NCBI RefSeq assembly: GCF_002072155.1
Contig: NZ_BDIY01000028.1
Location: 1 to 36,922 of the forward strand
Origin: Roseovarius sp. A-2
Lineage (GTDB): Bacteria; Pseudomonadota; Alphaproteobacteria; Rhodobacterales; Rhodobacteraceae
Length of the DNA: 36,922 bases
Reading direction: 5' to 3'
Shown here: in pieces, positions 6,783 through 13,149 of the stretch
How positions within the stretch are numbered: position 1 is the first letter of the stretch
How the letters are laid out: each line of letters begins with the position of its first letter
The notes under the pieces: generated by a model
Database searches by the model: none
Told to the model about the DNA's origin: nothing
The model's input: only the letters and a program-made list of their open reading frames with translations
Made by a program: the position numbers and the translations under genes

Positions 6783-7108
6783 GCAACGCCGAAACCGACA
6801 TCCACAACCGCATCCTGGTTGCACTTTCCCGAGAATTCCATCCCAGGGGCATATTCTGGCGTCAGAACGCTGGCCGGGTCAGATCAGACCGCGGCGCCTG
6901 GATATCGCTTGGACCGACCGGAATATCCGATATTGTCGGTGTCCTGGACGGCAGGTCGGTGTTCGTCGAAGTGAAGACCGCGACAGGCAAGCAGCGCAAG
7001 GCCCAGAAGAATTTCCAGGCCGCTGTCGAGAGGGCTGGCGGGCTTTACCTGGTCGCGCGGTCGCCGGATGAAGCCATCTCAGCCTTGGCAGACGCGACGA
7101 GACGTTGA
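6779..7108 (+). CDS. VRR-NUC domain nuclease
   Basis: A 109-residue stand-alone VRR-NUC protein of the PD-(D/E)XK superfamily, a likely structure-specific DNA nuclease that would resolve branched replication or recombination intermediates. Seen: ETDIHNRI at the N-terminus, GISDIVGVLDGRSVFVEVKT (about residues 48-67) supplying the catalytic Asp and ExK, then a Q and the ending ERAGGLYLVARSPDEA. Length fits single-domain phage members. Start overlaps the helicase stop (ATGA), so helicase and nuclease are made together. Its last 64 bases overlap the end of a convergent gene. Confidence 0.92.
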   Translation: MSNAETDIHNRILVALSREFHPRGIFWRQNAGRVRSDRGAWISLGPTGISDIVGVLDGRSVFVEVKTATGKQRKAQKNFQAAVERAGGLYLVARSPDEAISALADATRR

Positions 7109-7347
7109 AAAGCCGCGTCATGGTCGTAGAGAAGCTCTTGCCGCTTGACATGACTGACAATCTGGCCGCCGCCCAAGTGCCACCTCATAGTCCATGAAGA
7201 CCCAACTTTTCGCGCTACGAGGTGGCAGGCGACGCGATCGCCGGGCCAGCAGACGTGCGGCCAAACTTGTGCTAGCGGCTTGCGAGCCAACGCCCGGACG
7301 AATGCCCGGGCGGAGGTGTGAATGCGCTTTTCGAGAGTCGGTGTCAT
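7045..7347 (-). CDS. Unknown protein, last gene of a three-gene leftward operon
   Basis: A 100-residue basic product with a Trp-rich centre (WPHVCWPGDRVACHLVA, about residues 29-45, then SSWTMRWHLGGG). No recognised family. Its start overlaps the stop of the upstream gene (ATGA), the best support for reality. The 3' end runs 64 bases into the convergent VRR-NUC gene, which is unusual for this otherwise compact but rarely overlapping convergent layout; the true stop cannot be shifted. Confidence 0.62.
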   Translation of the reverse strand: MTPTLEKRIHTSARAFVRALARKPLAQVWPHVCWPGDRVACHLVARKVGSSWTMRWHLGGGQIVSHVKRQELLYDHDAAFQRLVASAKAEMASSGDRATR

Positions 7348-7601
7348 TTCCAGCTAGCCTTTATGCTCTTCTCTCGCTCAAGTCGCGCTTGCGCAGTGCT
7401 GACATACCCTCTTGACCACGCTTCCAGCGCGTCAAGTTTCGTTGAGTGCTCGTAAGTCGTGCTCAGACCATGACCGCGCGCAGTCCAGCCGCGAGCATTT
7501 CTCTCGGCAAGAACTCCTGAGCGGTCGGCGGCGCGATACGCCGCACTAGTGTCTGCTGCTCTAAGTATCGCGGCTCTGGCCGCCTCGATGCGATCACTCA
7601 T
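7344..7601 (-). CDS. Unknown protein (85 aa)
   Basis: A helical product rich in Ala and Arg (RIEAARAAILRAADTSAAYR at the N-terminus), with KLDALEAWSRGYVSTAQARL toward the end. No family recognised; no membrane segment or cysteine cluster. Start and stop both overlap neighbours by ATGA, so the three genes 7789-7045 form one coupled operon. Confidence 0.7.
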   Translation of the reverse strand: MSDRIEAARAAILRAADTSAAYRAADRSGVLAERNARGWTARGHGLSTTYEHSTKLDALEAWSRGYVSTAQARLEREKSIKASWK

Positions 7602-7789
7602 CCTGCAAACCTCCCGTCGCTTCCGAGCACCGCGATGACGATGTCGTTCGGGTGCATCTTTTTGAACGCTGCGCGCGCCTCGGCAGCAGTCGGATATAAA
7701 GACTTCGGCAAGTCACCAGGGAGCGCGATGCCGCCGGGCTTTATTGTCCAAAGTATATACCAGAAGTTAGGGAAAATTCTGTTTCTCAT
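7598..7789 (-). CDS. Unknown small protein, first gene of the leftward operon
   Basis: The 63-residue product begins MRNRIFPNFWYILW, then has KPGGIALPGDLPKSLYPTAAE and IVIAVLGSDGRFAG at the end. I do not recognise it. ATG 7789 is preferred, with an AAAGAAAG tract upstream; a GTG at 7864 would add 25 residues but reads through the AT-rich leader. The 5' part and leader are clearly AT-richer than the rest of the window, which suggests a recent acquisition. Confidence 0.65.
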   Translation of the reverse strand: MRNRIFPNFWYILWTIKPGGIALPGDLPKSLYPTAAEARAAFKKMHPNDIVIAVLGSDGRFAG

Positions 7790-7923
7790 TTGTCTGTCTT
7801 TCTTTGCTGTTTGTGCGTTCCGTAATCTCTCTTGACTACACACAATAAATGGGTAAAAGCGCACTCATCTCAAAACAAAAAGACAGAAAAAGTTTTCATA
7901 TAATTCAAATGTTTGCGATTTTC
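7790..7923 (-). promoter_or_regulatory. AT-rich leader of the small leftward operon
   Basis: 134 bases between the stop of the gene at 7924 and the start at 7789, unusually AT-rich for this window, including poly-A/T runs near 7870-7895. TTGAGA with a 17-bp spacer to ATTTAT can be read on the minus strand (near 7870-7842), but the -10 is poor, so the exact promoter is unsettled. Confidence 0.4.
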
Positions 7924-8148
7924 TTAGGATGAGTTCAAAGCCGCCACCGCAACCGCTTGAACACCAGCCGCCCGCGCAAGCTCTTCAACCCACACCCAGC
8001 CCGCTGCCAGTTTCATTGTCTGTCTGTCATAGCTGACCATGTGGCCTTCGAACCACATCATCACGACACGGCCGCCAGCGTGGATCCTGACCCGATCCGG
8101 GCCCGCCTTGAAGCGGGCAAGCCATTTCAGGCGTTCGTGTGCGCTCAC
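7924..8148 (-). CDS. Small protein co-translated with the sigma factor
   Basis: A 74-residue product beginning MSAHERLKWLARFKAG, with HAGGRVVMMWFEGHMVSYD in the middle and a helical Ala/Val-rich tail. No family recognised. Its start overlaps the sigma stop (ATGA), so it is made in step with the sigma factor. That is the classical position for an anti-sigma factor or co-regulator, but no anti-sigma motif is visible, so this is only a hypothesis. Confidence 0.72.
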   Translation of the reverse strand: MSAHERLKWLARFKAGPDRVRIHAGGRVVMMWFEGHMVSYDRQTMKLAAGWVWVEELARAAGVQAVAVAALNSS

Positions 8149-8951
8149 AGGATATCTTCCAGCTCATGGAAGCCCTGAGCTTCCAGGGCGGCGCGGATGT
8201 CGGTCATCGCATCCTCCTCGATCCGCCGTACGCGAGCACGGCTGATACCGACTGCCTCGCCGATCTCATCGAGAGAAACGAACTCTTCCGAGAAATGACG
8301 CATCCGAAGGATTTTCTGAGTGCGCTCTGGCATTCTGGACATGGCGTCGAAAACCGCGCGGCTTGCGGATTCCGCAGATCGCTCGGAAACCAGGGCCTCT
8401 TCTGGCGTTGCCCGATCATCGGAGATCTCACTCCAGCCGGCCTCTTCGTCGTCGCCTTCAATGCCGTAGGTCACCCCGTTCACAGCGCGATACCGCTCCA
8501 GATCTTCGTATTCAAAGCCCTCATCCAGGCAAATCGACTCTTCCTGCTCGCGCGTGAGCTTCACGCCGTGGGCCTCCTCAATCTCGCGGATCGGCTCGAT
8601 CACGGCGCTGACCAGCCGCTTAATGCGCCGGCTCCTCGGGATGCGGGTGACCGCGCTCGTCTCGTCGAAATACAGCGCAATCTGGTCATGGATGTAGAAC
8701 CTCGCCAGCGTGCTGATCGAGTGACCGAGGCCGGGGTCGAAGTTATCGAGGCAGCGGAGAAGGCCGATATTGCCTTCTTGGATGAGGTCGGAAATGTGAG
8801 CTCCGCGGCGCTGCCGGCTCTTTGCCATCCGGATCACAAGAGGCTGATACGCTTCGACCAGGCGCGCCCTCGCACGCTCATCGCCCCGCTCAAGCCAGGC
8901 GCGGGCGAGGCTCAATTCCTCGGATCGGTTCAGCATTTTCGTGCGGGGCAT
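8145..8951 (-). CDS. Phage-encoded RNA polymerase sigma factor, sigma-70 family, RpoH-like
   Basis: The 268-residue product should direct host RNA polymerase to phage promoters. Region 2 covers about residues 6-100: the helix ERARARLVEAYQPLVIRMAK (2.1), then HISDLIQEGNIGLLRCLDNF (2.2, the core-binding signature), then STLARFYIHDQIALYF (2.3/2.4). Region 4 is about residues 205-257, with SLDEIGEAVGISRARVRRIE as the helix-turn-helix. In RpoH the 2.3/2.4 segment carries WWIR and conserved aromatic residues for promoter melting; here it reads FYIHD, so changed -10 specificity is likely. Start 8951 follows AGGGAA at good spacing, downstream of promoter-like element C. Two promoter-like motif families in this phage are its candidate targets. 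Confidence 0.92.
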   Translation of the reverse strand: MPRTKMLNRSEELSLARAWLERGDERARARLVEAYQPLVIRMAKSRQRRGAHISDLIQEGNIGLLRCLDNFDPGLGHSISTLARFYIHDQIALYFDETSAVTRIPRSRRIKRLVSAVIEPIREIEEAHGVKLTREQEESICLDEGFEYEDLERYRAVNGVTYGIEGDDEEAGWSEISDDRATPEEALVSERSAESASRAVFDAMSRMPERTQKILRMRHFSEEFVSLDEIGEAVGISRARVRRIEEDAMTDIRAALEAQGFHELEDIL

Positions 8952-8973
8952 TCGGATGTTCCCTGTTCGTTTC

Positions 8974-9435
8974 TCAGGAAATACGCCCCGCAGATCTCGG
9001 TCCAAAATGTCGGCCGAGATTTTTCTCGAAGCAGCCCTGGTATCCATTTTTCTGTCGCTGTCTGTCTCTCTCGCACGACCGGCAGTTGCCGCGCGTGAGC
9101 CTCACGCCATCGACCCGGTATCGCTTCGTCGGGAAATTTTCTTCCGGCGCTGGGCGGCGACATGTCGTGCATCGCTTCCACCAGCGGCCCTGGGTGTCGG
9201 TCCAGTGACCGCAGTGCTCGCGGCGATGGTCTCCAGGGCGCAGCGCTTCCAGGTTCCAGAGCTTGTTGTTTGTGCGGTCGCCGTCTCGGTGATGGATCTG
9301 ATAGCCGTCCGGGATCGGTCCGTGGGCACATTCCCAGACATGTCGGTGCTCGCCGGCGATGCGGCCGTCCGACAGCTTCAGTTGCGGATATCCGTCGCTG
9401 CCGACCCAGCGGGCTATGACTCGATTCCGTTTCAT
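8974..9435 (-). CDS. HNH endonuclease
   Basis: A 153-residue HNH family nuclease. The core is EHRHVWECAHGPIPDGYQIH followed by HRDGDRTNNKLWNLE (about residues 29-63), giving the metal-binding H-N-H pattern. A C-x2-C pair (CTTCRR and NCRSCERDR, about residues 89-122) adds a zinc site. It lies between the primase terminator and the sigma gene. The sigma promoter element C is embedded at its 3' end (8978-9005), inside the coding sequence. Free-standing HNH proteins are often homing endonucleases or help packaging; insertion between two regulatory elements fits a homing-type intruder. It has only a weak ribosome site. Confidence 0.88.
   Translation of the reverse strand: MKRNRVIARWVGSDGYPQLKLSDGRIAGEHRHVWECAHGPIPDGYQIHHRDGDRTNNKLWNLEALRPGDHRREHCGHWTDTQGRWWKRCTTCRRPAPEENFPTKRYRVDGVRLTRGNCRSCERDRQRQKNGYQGCFEKNLGRHFGPRSAGRIS
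8978..9005 (-). promoter_or_regulatory. Early-class promoter-like element C, before the sigma gene
   Basis: Minus strand: TTGGAC (9005-9000), 16-bp spacer ending GGGGCG, then TATTTC (8983-8978). ATCTCGG (8994-9000) and CCGAGAT (9014-9020) form a 7-bp dyad over the -35, a good operator position. It shares TTTTGGACCGA and GGGGCGTATYTCC with element B. The sigma start is about 27 bases downstream with a proper ribosome site. The element lies within the end of the HNH gene. Confidence 0.68.
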
Positions 9436-9470
9436 ACATGGGAGGTCGCGCCCGGGTCAGGAACTCGCAC

Positions 9471-9499
9471 AAAAAAAAGGCCCCGGCCGAAGCCGGGGC
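9471..9499 (-). terminator. Rho-independent terminator after the SF3 helicase gene
   Basis: On the minus strand an 8-bp stem GCCCCGGC/GCCGGGGC (9499-9492 with 9487-9480) closes a TTCG loop and is followed by eight T residues (9478-9471). It lies 32 bases after the helicase/primase stop and separates that gene from the HNH and sigma genes. Confidence 0.92.
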
Positions 9500-9531
9500 A
9501 GGTGGTGGATATCTTCGTAATTCAGCGATTA

Positions 9532-11109
9532 TCACTCGGCGGCAACGGCTCGCAGGTGTCGGTGAAGATGCTTCGTCGGACTCTCGTAAGCCTCTGCGGC
9601 CATGGCGCGGTCTGCATCGTATTTATCGAAGTCTCGGGTAGCCCACAGACGAACACGGGCGCCTCCGGAAAGCCTGACACGACCGAGGTCGCCGCCGCTC
9701 TTCTTCTTCAGAAATTCTGCGATCTGTTGGGTCGTCATGCGCGGGCCCTTGGCCTCCCCGATCGCGGTCAGCGCATCGCGCAGATTGACCACTCGCCGGT
9801 CGAACGGCGCGGCATCAGACTGCCACGCGTCATCAAGCCAAGCTTCCCATCCGCCCCGTGTAGCTTTCTGGACTACGCCCTTGTCTTCGGTCTCGGGGGC
9901 GTTGCCGGCTGGGTTGAATTGCGACAGGTCGCGGTTCGCGAGGAAGTGTGCAAACCCCGCAATGTCCGGCCCGTTGATGTATTCATAAAGCGCTTGGTAT
10001 TCAGCGTCGGAGCGGCGCTGGGCGCGGCAGATGATGACGAAATACCGACGATCTTCATCTTCGATAAATGCAGCATTCTCGTGGTTGCTGAAAAACAGGA
10101 AGTTCGTCACGTTTGGGATCCAGTATGGCTTGACGTTCTTCTCATCGACGTAGACCTCTTCCTGCGTGATCAGCGGTTTCAGCTTGTTCGCAGTATCTTT
10201 CCGGTCGCCGCACATAATCTCGGGGACACATACGAACTGCGCCCGTTTCATGAATTCATTGCGGCCCGTAGCTACGGCACCATCGTCAATCGTCGCGAGG
10301 TTATAGGAGCCGAAAAGGCGCTTCATTGCGATCCGCAGAGTATCTTTTCCGACACCGTGAACAGCCGAGATGATCAGCGGTGCCCACACCACTTTCTTTC
10401 CGGGGTTCTGGTAGCAGTATGCAAGCCAGTCGGTCAGGGATCTGGCGAGATCCTTGCGCCCGTCGCACAGATAAAGGACGTGATCCAGCATCGGCTTGGG
10501 GTCGCCTTTCGCCGGCTTGAGGTCAGACGGCCGCCAAGTGTTCAGCCATTCAACACCTTCGTCGTGGGCGATCTCTTCGTGGACACCCGGCATGTATCGC
10601 TCATTGTGCACGCGCTGGGCCCGAGCGTCCCGCGCAAGAAGCTTCATTGCATCGAAGGGATTTCCCTTATCATCGAGAGGCATCGCGTGAGACTGAGCGA
10701 AAGACAGGGCTCTCGTTGAGATCCAGTCCCGCGCATGACGGTCCCAAACTTCGTCTCGGCGCGCGGCATATACGTAGCGCTTGCGGAGCATCTTCATCGC
10801 CGCGACCAAATCGTCACCATCGTCATCGTCGATACCCAATTCAGCCGCTTGGGCCTCTTCCTGGTCGCGGTTCGCAAGAACCCACCACACATGCTCGGGC
10901 TCGAATGAAGAAAGTGATGCCAGCAGATCGCGCGCAGCTCTTATGTCTGGGTCATCTTCCCCATCGTCATCGCCGCTGGCATCGCCCTCCTCGATCACGC
11001 GCTTGACGGTTTCACCGCTCACCCCTTCACCCTTCTTTCGGATACCCGCGATGGCTGTTTTCTGGAGGGCAGAAGGACGGCGGCTCAATGCCGGGAGTTT
11101 CTTTTTCAT
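9532..11109 (-). CDS. SF3-type replicative helicase, primase C-terminal (DUF5906-like)
   Basis: A 525-residue replication protein related to phage P4/D5-type primase-helicases. Residues about 240-345 hold the ATPase: ISAVHGVGKDT with Walker A GVGKDT (252-257), a hydrophobic Walker B strand ending in PEI (about 298-300), and the segment NFLFFSNHENAAFIEDEDRR (about 336-355) with the SF3 sensor asparagine and arginines. The N-terminal third is acidic and helical and shows no catalytic primase motif, so priming may need the host. The C-terminus (about 460-525) looks like a winged-helix DNA-binding domain. The upstream noncoding region with GGGACA repeats is its likely origin. A UUCG terminator follows. 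Confidence 0.88.
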   Translation of the reverse strand: MKKKLPALSRRPSALQKTAIAGIRKKGEGVSGETVKRVIEEGDASGDDDGEDDPDIRAARDLLASLSSFEPEHVWWVLANRDQEEAQAAELGIDDDDGDDLVAAMKMLRKRYVYAARRDEVWDRHARDWISTRALSFAQSHAMPLDDKGNPFDAMKLLARDARAQRVHNERYMPGVHEEIAHDEGVEWLNTWRPSDLKPAKGDPKPMLDHVLYLCDGRKDLARSLTDWLAYCYQNPGKKVVWAPLIISAVHGVGKDTLRIAMKRLFGSYNLATIDDGAVATGRNEFMKRAQFVCVPEIMCGDRKDTANKLKPLITQEEVYVDEKNVKPYWIPNVTNFLFFSNHENAAFIEDEDRRYFVIICRAQRRSDAEYQALYEYINGPDIAGFAHFLANRDLSQFNPAGNAPETEDKGVVQKATRGGWEAWLDDAWQSDAAPFDRRVVNLRDALTAIGEAKGPRMTTQQIAEFLKKKSGGDLGRVRLSGGARVRLWATRDFDKYDADRAMAAEAYESPTKHLHRHLRAVAAE

Positions 11110-11651
11110 AGCATATATCCACTTGCTTTATGTGCCTGTTTTTCTCTTCCTCTTGGGCCACCCCCGGGAGCTACCCGGGGGCTCAACAGGTCCAAGTGGA
11201 AGGGCAGCCTCATCAGCCGCAGAGTGGATATCGTTCCCTATTCATCACCTCACAACAAAACATGTTCACGTTATGTTTCATTTATGTCAGCGGGACAGAC
11301 GGGACACTGTGGGACAGACGAAATCCCGGTGTCTGTCCCAGCGTAAAGCACTGTTTTTATTTCTTAATTATCTTCTGGGACAGATGGGACAGAGAAAATA
11401 GAATACTCTTACGTGAGAGACATACTTAGTTGCGCATAAGTGAGTCTAACTATGTATGTGTTTATATGAGACTGAGCCGAAAATTACTGTCCCATCTGTC
11501 CCAGTCTCGATTTTCCCTTTCATTACCTGCGTTTAACGCGGGACATAGGATCTGTCCCACGTCATATTTGAGTGTCCCAGTGTCCCAAATCCGCTTCGCC
11601 CAATCCTGATCAGGCCAATGTCCATCCCGTCGCGGTAAACTGGAGGCCCGA
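11110..11651. other. Candidate replication origin region
   Basis: 540 noncoding bases between the SF3 helicase and the rightward genes. It contains a perfect palindrome CCCCCGGG-AGCTA-CCCGGGGG (11161-11181), twelve GGGACA/TGTCCC copies (11292-11586), and an AT-rich core (about 11350-11490) inside 18-bp inverted arms. P4-type helicases bind iterons near their gene, so this layout fits an origin. A 35-codon minus-strand frame (11213-11106) ends ATGA-overlapped with the helicase start, but it has no ribosome site and a low-complexity product, so I do not call it a gene. Confidence 0.6.
11292..11586. repeat. Twelve GGGACA/TGTCCC iteron-like repeats in a large inverted layout
   Basis: Direct GGGACA begins at 11292, 11301, 11311, 11377, 11386 and 11540. 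Inverted TGTCCC begins at 11334, 11488, 11497, 11553, 11573 and 11581. Neighbours are spaced 8-10 bases, about one helical turn. CTGGGACAGATGGGACAG (11375-11392) and its exact reverse complement (11487-11504) flank a 94-base AT-rich segment. A random 6-mer would not occur twelve times in 300 bases. Confidence 0.85.
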
Positions 11652-11987
11652 GTGACAGACATACAGACAGCGGTGGAGCACGATCTCAGTCTCATTGCGG
11701 GGAACCTCGATAGCGCGTTTCCCGAGTGCGCACCGACGATGATCATCGCCACCGGTCAGCAGGGCTTCATCGAGCACCGGGTTATCGCCAACATCATGGT
11801 CGACTATGCCGGTCACGTGACTTTCACCGGCCCGGTCGTCGAGAAAGCGTACCTCTTCCTCCACCTGTTCAACTATGAGGTTCGATGGCACCGCGGCGCG
11901 CCGATGACATACACGCTCTGCGGATGCGCCCGACGCCTCAGCGCGCATGAGCAGATGAAGGCACTCGAACGAGGAGATCTGCTATGA
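11652..11987 (+). CDS. Unknown protein (111 aa), first gene of the rightward middle operon
   Basis: GTG start preceded by CTGGAGG at good spacing. The product begins MTDIQTAVEHDLSLIAGNLD and has a central beta-rich part (VIANIMVDYAGHVTFTG) and the ending YTLCGCARRLSAHEQMKA. No family recognised. Its stop overlaps the next start (ATGA). The next gene has a similar length and a similar layout (N-terminal helix, then a strand-rich core ending in a short helix), so the pair may be distant paralogues. Confidence 0.75.
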   Translation: MTDIQTAVEHDLSLIAGNLDSAFPECAPTMIIATGQQGFIEHRVIANIMVDYAGHVTFTGPVVEKAYLFLHLFNYEVRWHRGAPMTYTLCGCARRLSAHEQMKALERGDLL

Positions 11988-12349
11988 TCCCGATCGAAGC
12001 ACGCATCGACGAACTGGAATCAGACCTGGGCCGGGTCGCCGCTTGGCTCGAATACCGCTTCCCGGAGCTCGGTCGGATCCGCATTCACAGTGCGCTGCAG
12101 GACCCGGGTGTGCCTTACCGCAAAGTTGCCGCGGTGTTGGTCGAGGCAAACGGCGAGGGTCTGGGCCTGGGGCTCGCTGTCACAGAGGCAAAGCGGTGCA
12201 TGGGCCGCTACGACTGGCAGATCCATTGGTATAGCGGTGCGTCCATCGCGGCGAGCGTCTGGTCGGATGCCACGCCTTTGCGCCCCGCGGATTGGGTGAA
12301 GACGCTCACATGGTTGGAGGATGGCGACCCGGTTTTCGGGCCGGACTGA
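11984..12349 (+). CDS. Unknown protein (121 aa)
   Basis: ATG overlaps the preceding stop (ATGA). The product begins MIPIEARIDELESDLGRVAA, with WLEYRFPELGRIRIH, a strand-rich core (VAAVLVEANGEGLGLGLAV) and WLEDGDPVFGPD at the end. Not recognised. Like the preceding protein it starts with an acidic helix followed by an F-P-E motif (FPELG here, FPECA there), which supports a duplication. Its stop is followed by promoter-like element D. Confidence 0.75.
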   Translation: MIPIEARIDELESDLGRVAAWLEYRFPELGRIRIHSALQDPGVPYRKVAAVLVEANGEGLGLGLAVTEAKRCMGRYDWQIHWYSGASIAASVWSDATPLRPADWVKTLTWLEDGDPVFGPD

Positions 12350-12369
12350 GAAATTTCTTTGTCGCCAGT

Positions 12370-12398
12370 TTGGGTGGCCATCTCCCGGGGCGTATCTC
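12370..12398 (+). promoter_or_regulatory. Early-class promoter-like element D
   Basis: The only plus-strand member of the class: TTGGGT (12370-12375), 17-bp spacer ending CGGGGCG, then TATCTC (12393-12398). The downstream bases CTCAGAGAAAC resemble those after element C (CTGAGAAAC). No perfect dyad covers the -35 here. It should drive the genes from 12436. Confidence 0.58.
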
Positions 12399-12435
12399 CT
12401 CAGAGAAACAGACAGACAGAGGAGATTTGTCATTG

Positions 12436-12816
12436 ATGAAAGACCGTGGTGATGAGTTCAAACAAGACCCGGCAGAGCTACTACGCTCCCGGACAAAGTC
12501 TTGCGATGTGCCGGAAATTCCAACTGACCCGCGCGACTTTCGCAACATGTCAGCCGAGCGCGCGGCACTGATCGCTTGGATGAACGGTATTCCATTTGAG
12601 CCGGGAGAGGAAACCGGCTGCGGCGTCGAAGAGTGCTGCCCGAGTTTGCCGAAAGAGCTGGAAGATGCGGCGATCCAAGAGCGCAAGGAGAGGCTTATCC
12701 AAGAGATTGTGCTGATGAAGTCCTTTCTGCGCGGCGCCAATGCTACCGAGCATCGACTCCGAAGGCTTACTGCTGAACAGCTACAAAAGATCCTCAGTCT
12801 CGCAAAAGGAGACTGA
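12436..12816 (+). CDS. Unknown protein (126 aa)
   Basis: Start at ATG 12436, behind AGGAG and promoter-like element D; the longer frame from 12292 reads through the upstream gene and promoter. The product is charged, has ALIAWMNGIPFEPGEETGCG near residues 44-63 with three cysteines in the next stretch, and ends in a long helix with a QKIL motif. No family recognised. Confidence 0.7.
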   Translation: MKDRGDEFKQDPAELLRSRTKSCDVPEIPTDPRDFRNMSAERAALIAWMNGIPFEPGEETGCGVEECCPSLPKELEDAAIQERKERLIQEIVLMKSFLRGANATEHRLRRLTAEQLQKILSLAKGD

Positions 12817-12817
12817 C

Positions 12818-12973
12818 ATGGTATTCGACTTCATCGGAAAGACTGCACAGGGACGCAAAGCTGGTCTCTCGTGTTGCCGTGGGGTCAGGTGCAGCTGTCG
12901 CGCCGCACACACTGGGCCGTCGAATGGATGCGCCGCGGGACGATGGTTGGGCGCCGGTGAACATTTCCGCTGA
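12818..12973 (+). CDS. Doubtful small gene, possibly frameshifted
   Basis: ATG 12818 has a good ribosome site (AAAGGAG) and starts MVFDFIGKTAQGRKAG, but the following residues are Cys/Arg-rich and unnatural. A different frame from about 12867 reads SLVLPWGQVQLSRRTHWAVE and MRRGTMVG before a TGA, which looks far more protein-like. Either an old frameshift broke this gene or only the first part is translated. No family recognised. Confidence 0.4.
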   Translation: MVFDFIGKTAQGRKAGLSCCRGVRCSCRAAHTGPSNGCAAGRWLGAGEHFR

Positions 12974-12976
12974 AAA

Positions 12977-12988
12977 GGACCGATATTC
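12977..12988 (+). promoter_or_regulatory. GGACCGATATTC element, copy 2
   Basis: Exact core with TGAAC ending 14 bases upstream, matching three other copies. It stands before the terminase block; the first confident gene start is 13150, and a small open frame begins at 13033. The G/C-rich bases after it (12993-13025, CCCTGGGG and CCCCCGGGG) can fold and could belong to a cos-like packaging site, which lambda carries just before its small terminase gene. Confidence 0.68.
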
Positions 12989-13032
12989 AACACAGTAAGC
13001 CCCTGGGGACCCTGGACCCCCGGGGTGTTGTT

Positions 13033-13149
13033 ATGCAGGGGGGCGAGTGCCCGGCATTTTCGGACATACAAGCCGCGCAAAACCGCATTTCGCTTCTCTA
13101 TCCAATCCAGGCACAAGATGTGGAAGCCCTTGTAGGCTTGAAGGTTTGA
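13033..13149 (+). CDS. Possible small peptide gene before the terminase
   Basis: A 38-codon frame whose TGA is directly followed by the ATG of the small terminase gene, which suggests translational coupling. The residues (QAAQNRISLLYPIQAQDVEA) look like a normal helix. The ribosome site is poor. It could be a leader, or noncoding DNA of the packaging site. Confidence 0.33.
   Translation: MQGGECPAFSDIQAAQNRISLLYPIQAQDVEALVGLKV

Noticed and set aside
8941..10719. 592-codon plus-strand frame
   Set aside because: Antisense of the SF3 helicase and HNH genes; no family features.
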